Assembly (NCBI GenBank): GCA_964399475.1
Contig: CAYNRB010000008.1
Coordinates: 1-34,605, forward strand
Direction of reading: 5' to 3'
Length of the DNA stretch: 34,605 nt
DNA from: QPIN01 sp964399475
GTDB lineage: Bacteria > Pseudomonadota > Gammaproteobacteria > Methylococcales > Methylomonadaceae
Part shown: positions 1 to 7,274 of the stretch, one piece after another
Numbering within the stretch: the first letter of the stretch is position 1
Layout: the number at the start of each line of letters is the position of its first letter
Notes under the pieces: model-generated
What the model saw: the letters and a program-made list of their open reading frames with translations, nothing else
What the model was told of the DNA's origin: nothing
The model's database searches: none
Translations under genes and position numbers: made by a program

Positions 1-220
1 TAATATTTTTCTCAAATTACTCCTAGATCACAAAAAAATATGAGTAGCAGCTAAACCTTGCACTGAAAGTGCATAGTTTTAAACTAGCGATATGAGACAA
101 TAAAACAGTATCCACAATAAATCATAGGGACGTGAAAATTTAAAGAGGCATAGGGTGGGCTGTCTTTTTTGCCCACCGTACAAAACATATCAACTTCATC
201 CTATAACATATAGCGGATAA
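1..220. other. intergenic edge with a short palindromic repeat
   Basis: No gene is visible in the first 220 bases. A short hairpin (TGCACT, loop GAA, AGTGCA, 59-73) is followed by a few T and could end a plus-strand transcript from outside the window. A second inverted repeat (GTGGGC at 155-160, GCCCAC at 171-176) lies 45 bases past the stop of the minus-strand gene at 221. It resembles the common GGGTGGGC...GCCCACC intergenic repeats of gammaproteobacteria and may double as that gene's terminator. Function is inferred only. Confidence 0.4.
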
Positions 221-997
221 CTATAAATCATCTTTTATAATTTTATCATTCTTTGTCAAACCTAAAAATGCTTTCAATCTTGAGACCATGTTGATCACAG
301 GAATAGCTCCTCCCATTGCAACTGCATCGACCAGACAATACCAAGCAGCAACTCCGCTAGGTGGATTGCCTTGAGTTAATGTAGAAGCAGGATCAACAGC
401 CGCCCAATTCCAGGTACCTAGAGAGGTTCCAATTAATTCCACCCAGGTGGTGATAAAGAAAGCCCCCAGATAAACCATGGGAGAACGGCCTTTAAACAAA
501 AATATCAAATAAATACAAAATAATATTGTACCAATTTGATCTTCTCTACCAATCATTCCAAAAAATGCAAAACTCGCCCAGAGTCCACCTACAATGACCA
601 CAAAAACTGCAATTTTTCGTGCATATTGTATAAACAAACCGGTGCGACCTAAAACTACAGCGGTTAAATAAACAATACCATGACCAGGTGGTACAAATGC
701 GGGAACATTATTTAAGCGATAGGTATAGCCTTCCATAAAAATAGAAGCAAAATGCTCGCCTATTGTTGCAAAGGTTACTGCAACTAAAACCTGAGCACGA
801 ACATAGTTACACTCACCTCTCAATAAAAAAAGCAGTGTTGCCCAGCCAGCAATACCTAAGGCCATTTGTAATTCAGGACTAGCGACTGAATCAATCAAGA
901 AACAGAGGGTAGTCACGACAAAAGCAAATGCGACGATTATGTAATCTCTTTTACTATGATTTATCTCACTATTTAGAGCGGGGAAGTATCTCCACAT
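221..997 (-). CDS. conserved polytopic inner-membrane protein of unknown function
   Basis: I do not recognise a named function. The 258-residue product has about seven to eight hydrophobic segments spread over residues 20-240, with short polar loops. Conspicuous conserved-looking motifs are PPGHGIVYLTA (about 102-112) and a Glu in ELIGTSLGTWNW (about 187-198); polar residues inside membrane segments suggest a transport or ligand-binding role. The start is supported by a good Shine-Dalgarno (AGGAAAAAGG) just before the ATG. It is the last gene of a same-strand run with a YqaA-like protein, a cupredoxin and a multicopper oxidase, so a role in the same copper or envelope process is plausible but is inference. 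A short inverted repeat lies downstream. Confidence 0.75.
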   Translation of the reverse strand: MWRYFPALNSEINHSKRDYIIVAFAFVVTTLCFLIDSVASPELQMALGIAGWATLLFLLRGECNYVRAQVLVAVTFATIGEHFASIFMEGYTYRLNNVPAFVPPGHGIVYLTAVVLGRTGLFIQYARKIAVFVVIVGGLWASFAFFGMIGREDQIGTILFCIYLIFLFKGRSPMVYLGAFFITTWVELIGTSLGTWNWAAVDPASTLTQGNPPSGVAAWYCLVDAVAMGGAIPVINMVSRLKAFLGLTKNDKIIKDDL

Positions 998-1103
998 ATA
1001 CCTTTTTCCTAAAATTTACTACACCAAATTTAAAAAATATTTTCGGGCATGATACTTATATTTGTAAGCAACTTCTACTATCATCCTAGAATAATCAATT
1101 GGA

Positions 1104-1550
1104 TCAAAGAAAAATATAGGCCACGAAAGCATATCTTATTGCTTTGCCAACAAAAATTGCAATACATGATACAAACAAGGGCAACTTTATCCAGCCACCT
1201 GCAAAACACAAACCATCACCAATAACCGGTAGCCATGAAAACAATAGAGACCAAACACCCCAGCGCTTGACCAGATTAAGTGATTTTTGTTTTTTGTCAG
1301 AAAGTAATTCTTCGGCAGGAAATTTTTTGGCTGCCAATACCCCAAGAAACCATGTTGTCAATGCGCCTAAAGTATTTCCAATGGTTGCAATAAGCACCAT
1401 CAACTCTACATTAAATAATTTTTCTGAGACCATGTATGCGAGTACTGCTTCAGAACCTCCAGGAGCGATGGTCGAAGATATAAACGCACTTAAAAACAGC
1501 CCCGATAACTCTACTACTTCAATCTGAATATCCCCTTTTTCTTTCCCCAT
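1104..1550 (-). CDS. YqaA-like (VTT/SNARE-associated, DedA-superfamily) membrane protein
   Basis: This is a 148-residue membrane protein with about four hydrophobic segments (residues 13-35, 45-70, 95-118, 122-147). The pattern of a re-entrant-like APGGSEAVL stretch near residue 30, GNTLGALTTWFLG near 60, and a C-terminal FSWLPVIGDGLCFAGGWIKLP segment is that of the YqaA subgroup of the VTT/DedA superfamily, and the length fits. Family members are membrane proteins linked to lipid scrambling or envelope homeostasis; the substrate here is unknown. The only good start codon follows directly after the T-run of a strong hairpin, whose 3' arm carries the sole Shine-Dalgarno-like AGGGG, seven bases before the ATG. 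Expression is therefore probably limited by the hairpin. It lies downstream of the cupredoxin gene. Confidence 0.8.
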   Translation of the reverse strand: MGKEKGDIQIEVVELSGLFLSAFISSTIAPGGSEAVLAYMVSEKLFNVELMVLIATIGNTLGALTTWFLGVLAAKKFPAEELLSDKKQKSLNLVKRWGVWSLLFSWLPVIGDGLCFAGGWIKLPLFVSCIAIFVGKAIRYAFVAYIFL

Positions 1551-1587
1551 AAAAAAACCCCTGAAATCACTGATTTCAGGGGTTTGT
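1551..1587 (-). terminator. strong hairpin with T-run that also contains the next gene's ribosome binding site
   Basis: Two 15-base arms (1555-1569 and 1571-1585) are perfect reverse complements, built around CCCCTGAAATCA and TGATTTCAGGGG. On the minus strand the 3' arm runs into seven T, which is the form of an intrinsic terminator for the cupredoxin/multicopper oxidase transcript. The T-run is followed at once by the ATG of the YqaA-like gene, so the AGGGG in the 3' arm is also that gene's only ribosome binding site. The stem is seen directly; attenuation is inference. Confidence 0.85.
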
Positions 1588-1599
1588 TTAAATTACTAA

Positions 1600-2463
1600 T
1601 TACTCTTTAGGCAATTCTATGGTTTTTTTACTGAAAACCCTATTAATTAATGACTTTATTAAATTAACTACAGTGCCTATCCCTTTTGCAATCAATTCAA
1701 TAACGGTACTTATTATTTCACCCACTGACATACCTTTAAACTTACGCACTAAAACAGGAGCAAGTAATAATCCAGCAGCTAAGCCAATAATCATAATTCC
1801 AGAAATGGCAGGATCATTCAATGGTCTGCTATTGTCTTTAATCTTTTTAACAGGCACAACAATCTCTTCAGGGATACTATTACTGTAATCATCCTGAATT
1901 ACATTTGCCGTTACACCAGGTATTCCAGGTAAATCCCCACTACCTGAACCAATTTTCAATTGGCCTTTCATGCCTTTTTCCATATGCTGAGATATGTCGC
2001 AATGAACCAGGTAGGTTTTATCATTGGGTGGAAAAATCAAGGTACCTGATATTTTACCCGGCCCCGTTACTTCCAGATGAAACATCCCTTTTGGATACAA
2101 ATATTTAGGTAACCCATGCATCATCCATTGATGACGAACATTATCGTCATTGATAAAATGAACGGTTAGTTTTGTACAAGGTTCAAACTGATATTCCTGC
2201 GTATCAAAGGCAAACATTCTACCTGGGAATTTTTTAGCGTGTTTATGACCCGCATGAACTGTTATCTCTCTAGTTGCGGCTATCTCACTACAACCACCAG
2301 GCAATTTATCCAGGTTTTGACCCATCACCATACCGCCATCCATATCCATTAAATGGCCATCACCATGATTCATTAATCGATTATGATTAATGATTTCATT
2401 GGCAGAAAATACAGGGAAGGAAACGCTTAATGCAATTATTGCTGATAATAGTAGGTTACGCAT
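1600..2463 (-). CDS. membrane-anchored periplasmic cupredoxin (blue copper protein)
   Basis: The 287-residue protein has a Sec signal peptide (1-20), a Met/His-rich stretch (about 31-49: HGDGH, MDMDGGM) and a cupredoxin domain of about 65-173. The type 1 copper pattern is clear: an upstream His (111 or 116 in VRHQWMMH), then C155-x4-H160-x4-M165. A proline/charged linker leads to a membrane helix at about 219-240 and an amphipathic, hydrophobic C-terminus (250-275). It should carry electrons or bind copper on the periplasmic face. The start overlaps the end of the multicopper oxidase gene by 8 bases, with GAGGAG as the ribosome binding site, so the two are translationally coupled and probably redox partners (inference). 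Transcription is expected to stop largely at the hairpin just downstream. Confidence 0.88.
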   Translation of the reverse strand: MRNLLLSAIIALSVSFPVFSANEIINHNRLMNHGDGHLMDMDGGMVMGQNLDKLPGGCSEIAATREITVHAGHKHAKKFPGRMFAFDTQEYQFEPCTKLTVHFINDDNVRHQWMMHGLPKYLYPKGMFHLEVTGPGKISGTLIFPPNDKTYLVHCDISQHMEKGMKGQLKIGSGSGDLPGIPGVTANVIQDDYSNSIPEEIVVPVKKIKDNSRPLNDPAISGIMIIGLAAGLLLAPVLVRKFKGMSVGEIISTVIELIAKGIGTVVNLIKSLINRVFSKKTIELPKE

Positions 2464-4210
2464 TGCTAGCTCCTCGCTTAAACTTTGAAATCATTGCCAT
2501 GACTTGTTCACGATTTAGAAACAGTAAATAAGCACCTACACCAAAGATCAAACCTAAAATAAAATTGGTGAAAACACTGTTGCTCGTATCTGCATTAGCA
2601 GCATCACGCATTAATGCTCCAAGAGGCTTTGGACCTGCGTCAACCGCTAGAGGTGTACCAGGGGCTGGCTGAACATAGCCTCTTGCATCCACTTCACCAA
2701 AATCAAATCCTTCCTGATTTTGCCAAACGGGAAGTTTTCTATCATGAAACGATTTAGTAAATAAAGGCTTAATATCCTCTCCAATTGCCATTGGCATTCC
2801 CACTTCATTCAAGTATTTTTTGTAGACCAAGGCACTAACGTTTCCTCCAGGGTTCATTCCATTGGTGGTAATGCCTTTTTCTCTATGGTCATGAAAAATC
2901 CAGATCCCTTGTCCGTAACTATGCAAGCCATCATCAGTTGTGTTAATTCTTAAATCATTTCGCTGTGCGGGTGCTATGTCGTAAACATCTCGCATGATTT
3001 GAGCAACTTTGTTTTGCTTAACTCCATCATAATGAGTGATAGTTCCTTTATGTCCGTGTGTATGGACGGCCATCATTTCTCCCGAACTATTAAACATTCG
3101 TAGCTTAATGTTTTGATCTGGTTCGGCAACAATTATTGATTCTCTCAAAGTATAAGGGAATGATCGTCCATTTAAAATATGATAATCTTCAGTAGAATCG
3201 TTTATTTGATAATCACGATTCATTTTTTTTGCAATCAAGCGAGGATCATTAAATTCTTGAATAATACTGTGCAATTGCTTATCCATTGCATGATAATGAA
3301 GATCATATTCACTATCATATTCTTCCAGAATAGCCTTGGATGGATGCCTAACTTGACCGGCACCGACATTAAATGTTTGCACCCAGTTATTAGGTCTATT
3401 TTCCTCAACGATTAACATGCCGACCAATCCCATTGCTAAGTGAATATGGGTCTGAACATGGCAATGATAAACAAAAGTACCCGCTACACGAGGTCGAATT
3501 TCGTAAGTTTTACTTTGCCCAGGTAATACAAATTTATCGCTGGATTGAGGAACGCCATCGTTCCCTTCACCTTTATTATCTATAAAGGGATGATCGACAC
3601 CGTGCAAATGAATAGTATGAGGAAAATAATGCGTATTTTCCAACTGTAACCAGACCACATCACCTTGCTCTACCCGAATGACGGGGGATGGTGCTCTAAG
3701 CAATGGATTTGCATCTGTTCCAACAAAACTGTTAGTTGCCATACCTCTGGATTTAGGCGCAAAAACCCACATTCCGGGTTGTACTCCAGGTGCTATATCA
3801 AATGTAGGCACAAATCCTGGAAAATCAGGTGAATGACCATTAAGTTCAGCCACCTCAAGTTTTATTATAATTAAATCAGGATCACCATCCCCATCCATAT
3901 CATTTTTTTTGGTAATCGCATCCGCAGTAAAATAGGTATTCATCAACGTCTCCATTGAAACGTTATTAGTCCCTTTTACTACTGTTGCAATCTGAAATGG
4001 ATTATCAGGATCACAACGTAAAGATTCTTGAATCTTGACACCTTCAATCGTTTGGGCTTTTCGCCATCCTGACTCCATTGATCTACAAAGAATCTCGACT
4101 TCTCCTTGATCGACTTTTATAGATTTTGGCAATTCCACGGCAGCTAACGCTACTACAGACATCAGTGCCATTGTTATACCCAAAATAATACGTAGGGGAT
4201 GATTCTGCAT
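2456..4210 (-). CDS. two-domain multicopper oxidase with C-terminal membrane anchor
   Basis: The 584-residue protein has a signal peptide (about 1-23), an N-terminal region with an EF-hand-like acidic loop (D104, D106, D108, D110, D112), two cupredoxin domains and a membrane helix (about 547-566). All four His motifs for the trinuclear copper site are visible: HxHG (201-204), HCH (249-251), HTHGH (383-387) and HDH (440-442). The type 1 copper ligands sit in the first domain (H198 or nearby, C250, H255, M260), while the second domain has Asp441 where Cys would be. This layout matches two-domain oxidases with the type 1 site in domain 1. The substrate is unknown; oxidation of Cu(I), other metals or small phenolics is known for the wider family. 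The ribosome binding site is AAAGG. Overlaps the cupredoxin gene. Confidence 0.9.
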   Translation of the reverse strand: MQNHPLRIILGITMALMSVVALAAVELPKSIKVDQGEVEILCRSMESGWRKAQTIEGVKIQESLRCDPDNPFQIATVVKGTNNVSMETLMNTYFTADAITKKNDMDGDGDPDLIIIKLEVAELNGHSPDFPGFVPTFDIAPGVQPGMWVFAPKSRGMATNSFVGTDANPLLRAPSPVIRVEQGDVVWLQLENTHYFPHTIHLHGVDHPFIDNKGEGNDGVPQSSDKFVLPGQSKTYEIRPRVAGTFVYHCHVQTHIHLAMGLVGMLIVEENRPNNWVQTFNVGAGQVRHPSKAILEEYDSEYDLHYHAMDKQLHSIIQEFNDPRLIAKKMNRDYQINDSTEDYHILNGRSFPYTLRESIIVAEPDQNIKLRMFNSSGEMMAVHTHGHKGTITHYDGVKQNKVAQIMRDVYDIAPAQRNDLRINTTDDGLHSYGQGIWIFHDHREKGITTNGMNPGGNVSALVYKKYLNEVGMPMAIGEDIKPLFTKSFHDRKLPVWQNQEGFDFGEVDARGYVQPAPGTPLAVDAGPKPLGALMRDAANADTSNSVFTNFILGLIFGVGAYLLFLNREQVMAMISKFKRGASNA

Positions 4211-4252
4211 TATATATACCTTTATTTTCTACAGTTTTTACTGATTAACAAA

Positions 4253-4855
4253 TTACTCATCACTTACTTTTGTAGCGCCCTTGAGATACGCATCTACTTT
4301 GTTTTTGAAGTCTTCATTTGAAATATATACCACATAAACGATAGCTATTAGACCCAGTATGTATAATAACCAGTCGTATTTGCCGCCTGGTTTACCTGTA
4401 CCGGCTTTAAAACCCATATGCGCATCTAATCTTTCGCCATTATCTTTAATTAATGTAATATGGATAAGATATTTACCTGGCTCTTTAACACCATTGGCAA
4501 GATTCAAATTGACGGTTCCTGATTTATGTTTTTTGGCTTTTTGAAAAAAGACTTCAGTACCTTCAGGTTCTTTAGTGACTTGAAATTCAATGGCCATATT
4601 ACGATATCTAACATCTTGATAATCGAATACTAATAAAGTAGTTGTATTGACATCAGGTAAAGCGCCACAAAATTCATCACCTGGGTATGAGTTAGGTTGA
4701 TAAGCAGTGTAATGTAACCAATGATCAGGCTCTAATTCAAACTTACATTGATCGGTATCTGTACCAGCAGCACCACCATGAGCCCAAAGAATTGTTGAAA
4801 ATAATAAGCCCAGTAGACCCAGGAAACTACTTCTTAAGAATTTATTTTTATTCAT
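4253..4855 (-). CDS. exported, membrane-anchored periplasmic protein, first gene of the copper cluster
   Basis: I do not recognise a named family with certainty. The 200-residue product has a signal peptide ending near residue 25 (ILWAHGG), a beta-rich periplasmic domain (about 28-150) with two Cys (C37 and C63) in a region rich in His, Trp and Tyr, and one C-terminal membrane helix (about 161-178) followed by a short charged tail. The mature N-terminus begins close to a His, as in several periplasmic copper proteins. The fold could be Ig-like or CopC-like; that is a guess. It has an excellent ribosome binding site (GGAAGG). The multicopper oxidase follows 42 bases downstream on the same strand, so a structural or copper-delivery partner role is likely. 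Confidence 0.75.
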   Translation of the reverse strand: MNKNKFLRSSFLGLLGLLFSTILWAHGGAAGTDTDQCKFELEPDHWLHYTAYQPNSYPGDEFCGALPDVNTTTLLVFDYQDVRYRNMAIEFQVTKEPEGTEVFFQKAKKHKSGTVNLNLANGVKEPGKYLIHITLIKDNGERLDAHMGFKAGTGKPGGKYDWLLYILGLIAIVYVVYISNEDFKNKVDAYLKGATKVSDE

Positions 4856-4974
4856 AACACCTTCCAGTTTTTTAATTATATTTATTTGCTACACAGTAAA
4901 AGGCTTCTATATTCAAAAACGATTTCCCGAATGCAACTTATAACTTTAGCATATTGCTATTCTCAAAGAAAGAT

Positions 4975-4995
4975 ATGCATATTATAAATATGCAT
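4975..4995. promoter_or_regulatory. palindrome, candidate operator upstream of the copper cluster
   Basis: Two perfect 9-base arms, ATGCATATT and AATATGCAT, are separated by ATA. The site lies about 120 bases upstream of the first minus-strand copper-cluster gene, inside the divergent region shared with pgi. A 9-3-9 palindrome of this size suits a dimeric repressor. No regulator gene lies next to it, so the partner is unknown. Confidence 0.35.
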
Positions 4996-5096
4996 TAGCA
5001 GACTCTAAGATTATAAAAGTATATCAATATGCTCTGTTTGATTTAAATCAGGAATATCCAAAAAGAATCAATATTAAAAACATACACAGTCACATA

Positions 5097-5168
5097 ATAT
5101 TATAAATTTATAATATAGTAAATTATTAACTTTAATAAATCATTTATTTCCTAAATTGTTAACTTTAA
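5097..5168. promoter_or_regulatory. A/T-only palindrome and paired direct repeats in the divergent promoter region
   Basis: A perfect 20-base A/T-only palindrome (ATATTATAAA then its complement) spans 5097-5116. Directly after it the 16-base motif AAATTATTAACTTTAA (5120-5135) recurs as AAATTGTTAACTTTAA (5153-5168), a spacing of 33 bases or about three helical turns. Together with the palindrome at 4975 this makes a compact regulatory-looking block between the copper cluster and pgi. Very high A+T could create some of this by chance; the 15/16 match at helical spacing is the strongest part. Confidence 0.3.
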
Positions 5169-5209
5169 ATGAAAATAGTTGTTATTGTCGGTCACTTTTC
5201 GTAAACTTA

Positions 5210-5367
5210 GGTGATTTCCAATAATAAATATGCCAGAATTGCGTAGGATTTTTGTTTCTGATTAAACAATCTCAAGAGGCGCATAGTTATTCTACGTAAC
5301 GATTGAGATGGTTTGATCAGGAACAAAAAGACAAGAAAGTTTGGACTATTTATTGTTGGAAACCACC
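5210..5367. repeat. MITE-like hairpin element, copy 1 (type A ends)
   Basis: This 158-bp element has imperfect terminal inverted repeats (left GGTGATTTCCAATAATAAAT, right the complement of GGTGGTTTCCAACAATAAAT) and is flanked by a direct TTA on both sides (5207-5209 and 5368-5370). Inside lies a second inverted pair (AAACAATCTCAA ... TTGAGATGGTTT), so the whole element can fold into one long hairpin. It carries no open reading frame. It sits 33 bases upstream of the pgi start and may influence its leader. Confidence 0.85.
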
Positions 5368-5400
5368 TTAACTCTGGTTTTGATTATGTTGGGATAAAAA

Positions 5401-7029
5401 ATGACTACTCTTAAAGAATCTTCTGAATGGCTTGCCTTAAAACAACACATTAAAGAAACTGAAAATATATTAATGATTGATCAATTTGATGCAGATAATG
5501 ATCGATTTAATAAATTTTCTTTAAATTTTAATGATATCCTTTTTGACTATTCTAAAAATAGAATTACATCAGAAACTCTCCCACTCCTGATCAAACTAGC
5601 CGAAGCTGCCAAGCTAAAAGAAAAAACACAGGCCATGTTTTCTGGAGAAGAAATCAACCAATCCGAACACCGAGCAGTTTTGCACACTGCGCTAAGGAAT
5701 AAAAGTAACATACCTGTTTATTGCGATGGCAAAGATGTTATGCCTGATGTGAATCGTGAATTATCCAAAATGTATGACTTTGCTGAAAAAGTCAGGTCTA
5801 GACAATGGCGTGGATTTACTAACAAAGCCATCACTGACGTGGTAAATATAGGCATTGGCGGTTCTGATTTAGGACCAAAAATGGTTACAAAGGCATTAAA
5901 ACCCTATACTTCACCTGCGATTAGATCACACTTTGTTTCAAACGTTGATCAAACGGATATTATTACCACATTAAAGATTTTAAACCCAGAAACCACGCTA
6001 TTTCTAATTGCATCAAAAACCTTTGGTACTAAAGAAACACTGACTAACGCACATTCAGCTCGCAAATGGCTACTCAATTCTGCATTTGATAAAGAAGCTG
6101 TTAAAAAACACTTTGTTGCTATTTCCACAAACAAGGAAAAAGTGACTGAATTTGGAATTGATACCGCCAATATGTTTGAATTTTGGGATTGGGTAGGGGG
6201 TCGTTACTCTTTATGGTCTACAATTGGATTATCTATTGCTATCGCCATAGGAAAAGATAATTTTGAAGAATTGTTAATGGGGGCACATATTGCTGATCAA
6301 CATTTTCGTGACACCCCCTTAGAAAAAAATATACCCGTTACCATGGCATTACTGGGTATCTGGTATAACAATTTCTTCAAAGTTGAATCTCACGCTTTAT
6401 TCCCTTATGACCAGTCTCTGTATTTCTTTGCCGATTATTTTCAACAGGGTGACATGGAAAGTAATGGTAAACGCATCACTAATGATGGACAGGAAGTCGA
6501 TTACAATACAGGACCTATAATTTGGGGGCAAACAGGAACCAATGGACAACATGCTTTTTATCAATTGCTTTATCAGGGAACCAAATTGATACCTTGTGAT
6601 TTTCTGGCAGCGTCTCAAGGCCATTATGCAAAACCGTATCATCATGATATTTTGATGTCTAATTTTCTGGCACAGCCTGAAGCGTTGATGAAAGGCAAAA
6701 CCAGAGAAGAAGTGGAACAAGACATAGGAACAGATGATGAACTTCTGGTTAAATCTAAAATATTTCCTGGTAACAAACCTTCTAACACCTTCCTTTATAG
6801 AAAATTAACGCCAAGGACTTTAGGCACTTTGCTGGCTTTTTACGAACATAAGATATTTACCCAAGGCATTATCTGGAATATCAATTCTTTTGACCAAATG
6901 GGTGTGGAACTTGGAAAAGTATTAGCATCAGCGATATTACCAGAACTTAAAAATGACGATGAAATTACCTCGCATGACTGTTCAACTAATGCATTAATCA
7001 ATACCTATAAACATCTCCGAAAAGAATAA
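5401..7029 (+). CDS. pgi: glucose-6-phosphate isomerase
   Basis: Interconverts glucose 6-phosphate and fructose 6-phosphate in the cytoplasm, serving glycolysis, gluconeogenesis and the hexose branch of C1 assimilation in methylotrophs. The 542-residue length is that of the E. coli-type enzyme. Family signatures are intact: the sugar-phosphate loop GIGGSDLGP (151-159), DWVGGRYSLWS (263-273), catalytic Glu353 in MESNGK, His384 in GQHAFYQLLYQGT, and Lys506 near the C-terminus. The ATG is preceded by GGGAT. A hairpin element lies 33 bases upstream. mltF follows on the same strand; without the element now between them they would be about 38 bases apart. Confidence 0.97.
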   Translation: MTTLKESSEWLALKQHIKETENILMIDQFDADNDRFNKFSLNFNDILFDYSKNRITSETLPLLIKLAEAAKLKEKTQAMFSGEEINQSEHRAVLHTALRNKSNIPVYCDGKDVMPDVNRELSKMYDFAEKVRSRQWRGFTNKAITDVVNIGIGGSDLGPKMVTKALKPYTSPAIRSHFVSNVDQTDIITTLKILNPETTLFLIASKTFGTKETLTNAHSARKWLLNSAFDKEAVKKHFVAISTNKEKVTEFGIDTANMFEFWDWVGGRYSLWSTIGLSIAIAIGKDNFEELLMGAHIADQHFRDTPLEKNIPVTMALLGIWYNNFFKVESHALFPYDQSLYFFADYFQQGDMESNGKRITNDGQEVDYNTGPIIWGQTGTNGQHAFYQLLYQGTKLIPCDFLAASQGHYAKPYHHDILMSNFLAQPEALMKGKTREEVEQDIGTDDELLVKSKIFPGNKPSNTFLYRKLTPRTLGTLLAFYEHKIFTQGIIWNINSFDQMGVELGKVLASAILPELKNDDEITSHDCSTNALINTYKHLRKE

Positions 7030-7060
7030 AATTCAATCCTCAATTAGAAAAGGTTAATAA

Positions 7061-7264
7061 GGGAGATGGAAAAAAATAATCATCCAATCTTGCTGGTCTT
7101 TTTGTCCGTCTTCGATCGTGCAGAAACAGTTACATAAGTACCCAAGTAAAATTAGTTAAATTAATTATACTTGGGTACTTAGCTTGCTATGCGCCTATTG
7201 CTGCACGATCAAAGACAAACAAAAATCCTGTCCAATAATGGACGATTATTTATTTCCAGCTCCC
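7061..7264. repeat. MITE-like hairpin element, copy 2 (type B ends, with inner palindrome)
   Basis: A 204-bp element with terminal repeats GGGAGATGGAAAAAAATAAT and the complement of GGGAGCTGGAAATAAATAAT, flanked by direct TAA (7058-7060 and 7265-7267). A nested inverted pair (CGATCGTGCAG / CTGCACGATC) brackets the core. The core GTTACnTA...TATGCGCC of the family is interrupted by a roughly 45-base perfect-armed palindrome, AAGTACCCAAGTA (7136-7148) with its complement (7168-7180). The element ends 10 bases before the mltF start and splits pgi from mltF. Confidence 0.87.
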
Positions 7265-7274
7265 TAACGTTAAA

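Noticed and set aside
1144..1527. Open frame opposite the YqaA-like gene
   Set aside because: It mirrors a clear membrane-protein gene and its translation shows no family features or ribosome binding site.
4860..4905. Sigma-70 promoter for the copper cluster (TATAAT on the minus strand at 4880-4875)
   Set aside because: No acceptable -35 box is found at 16-18 bases and the region is very A/T rich, so the match is not informative.
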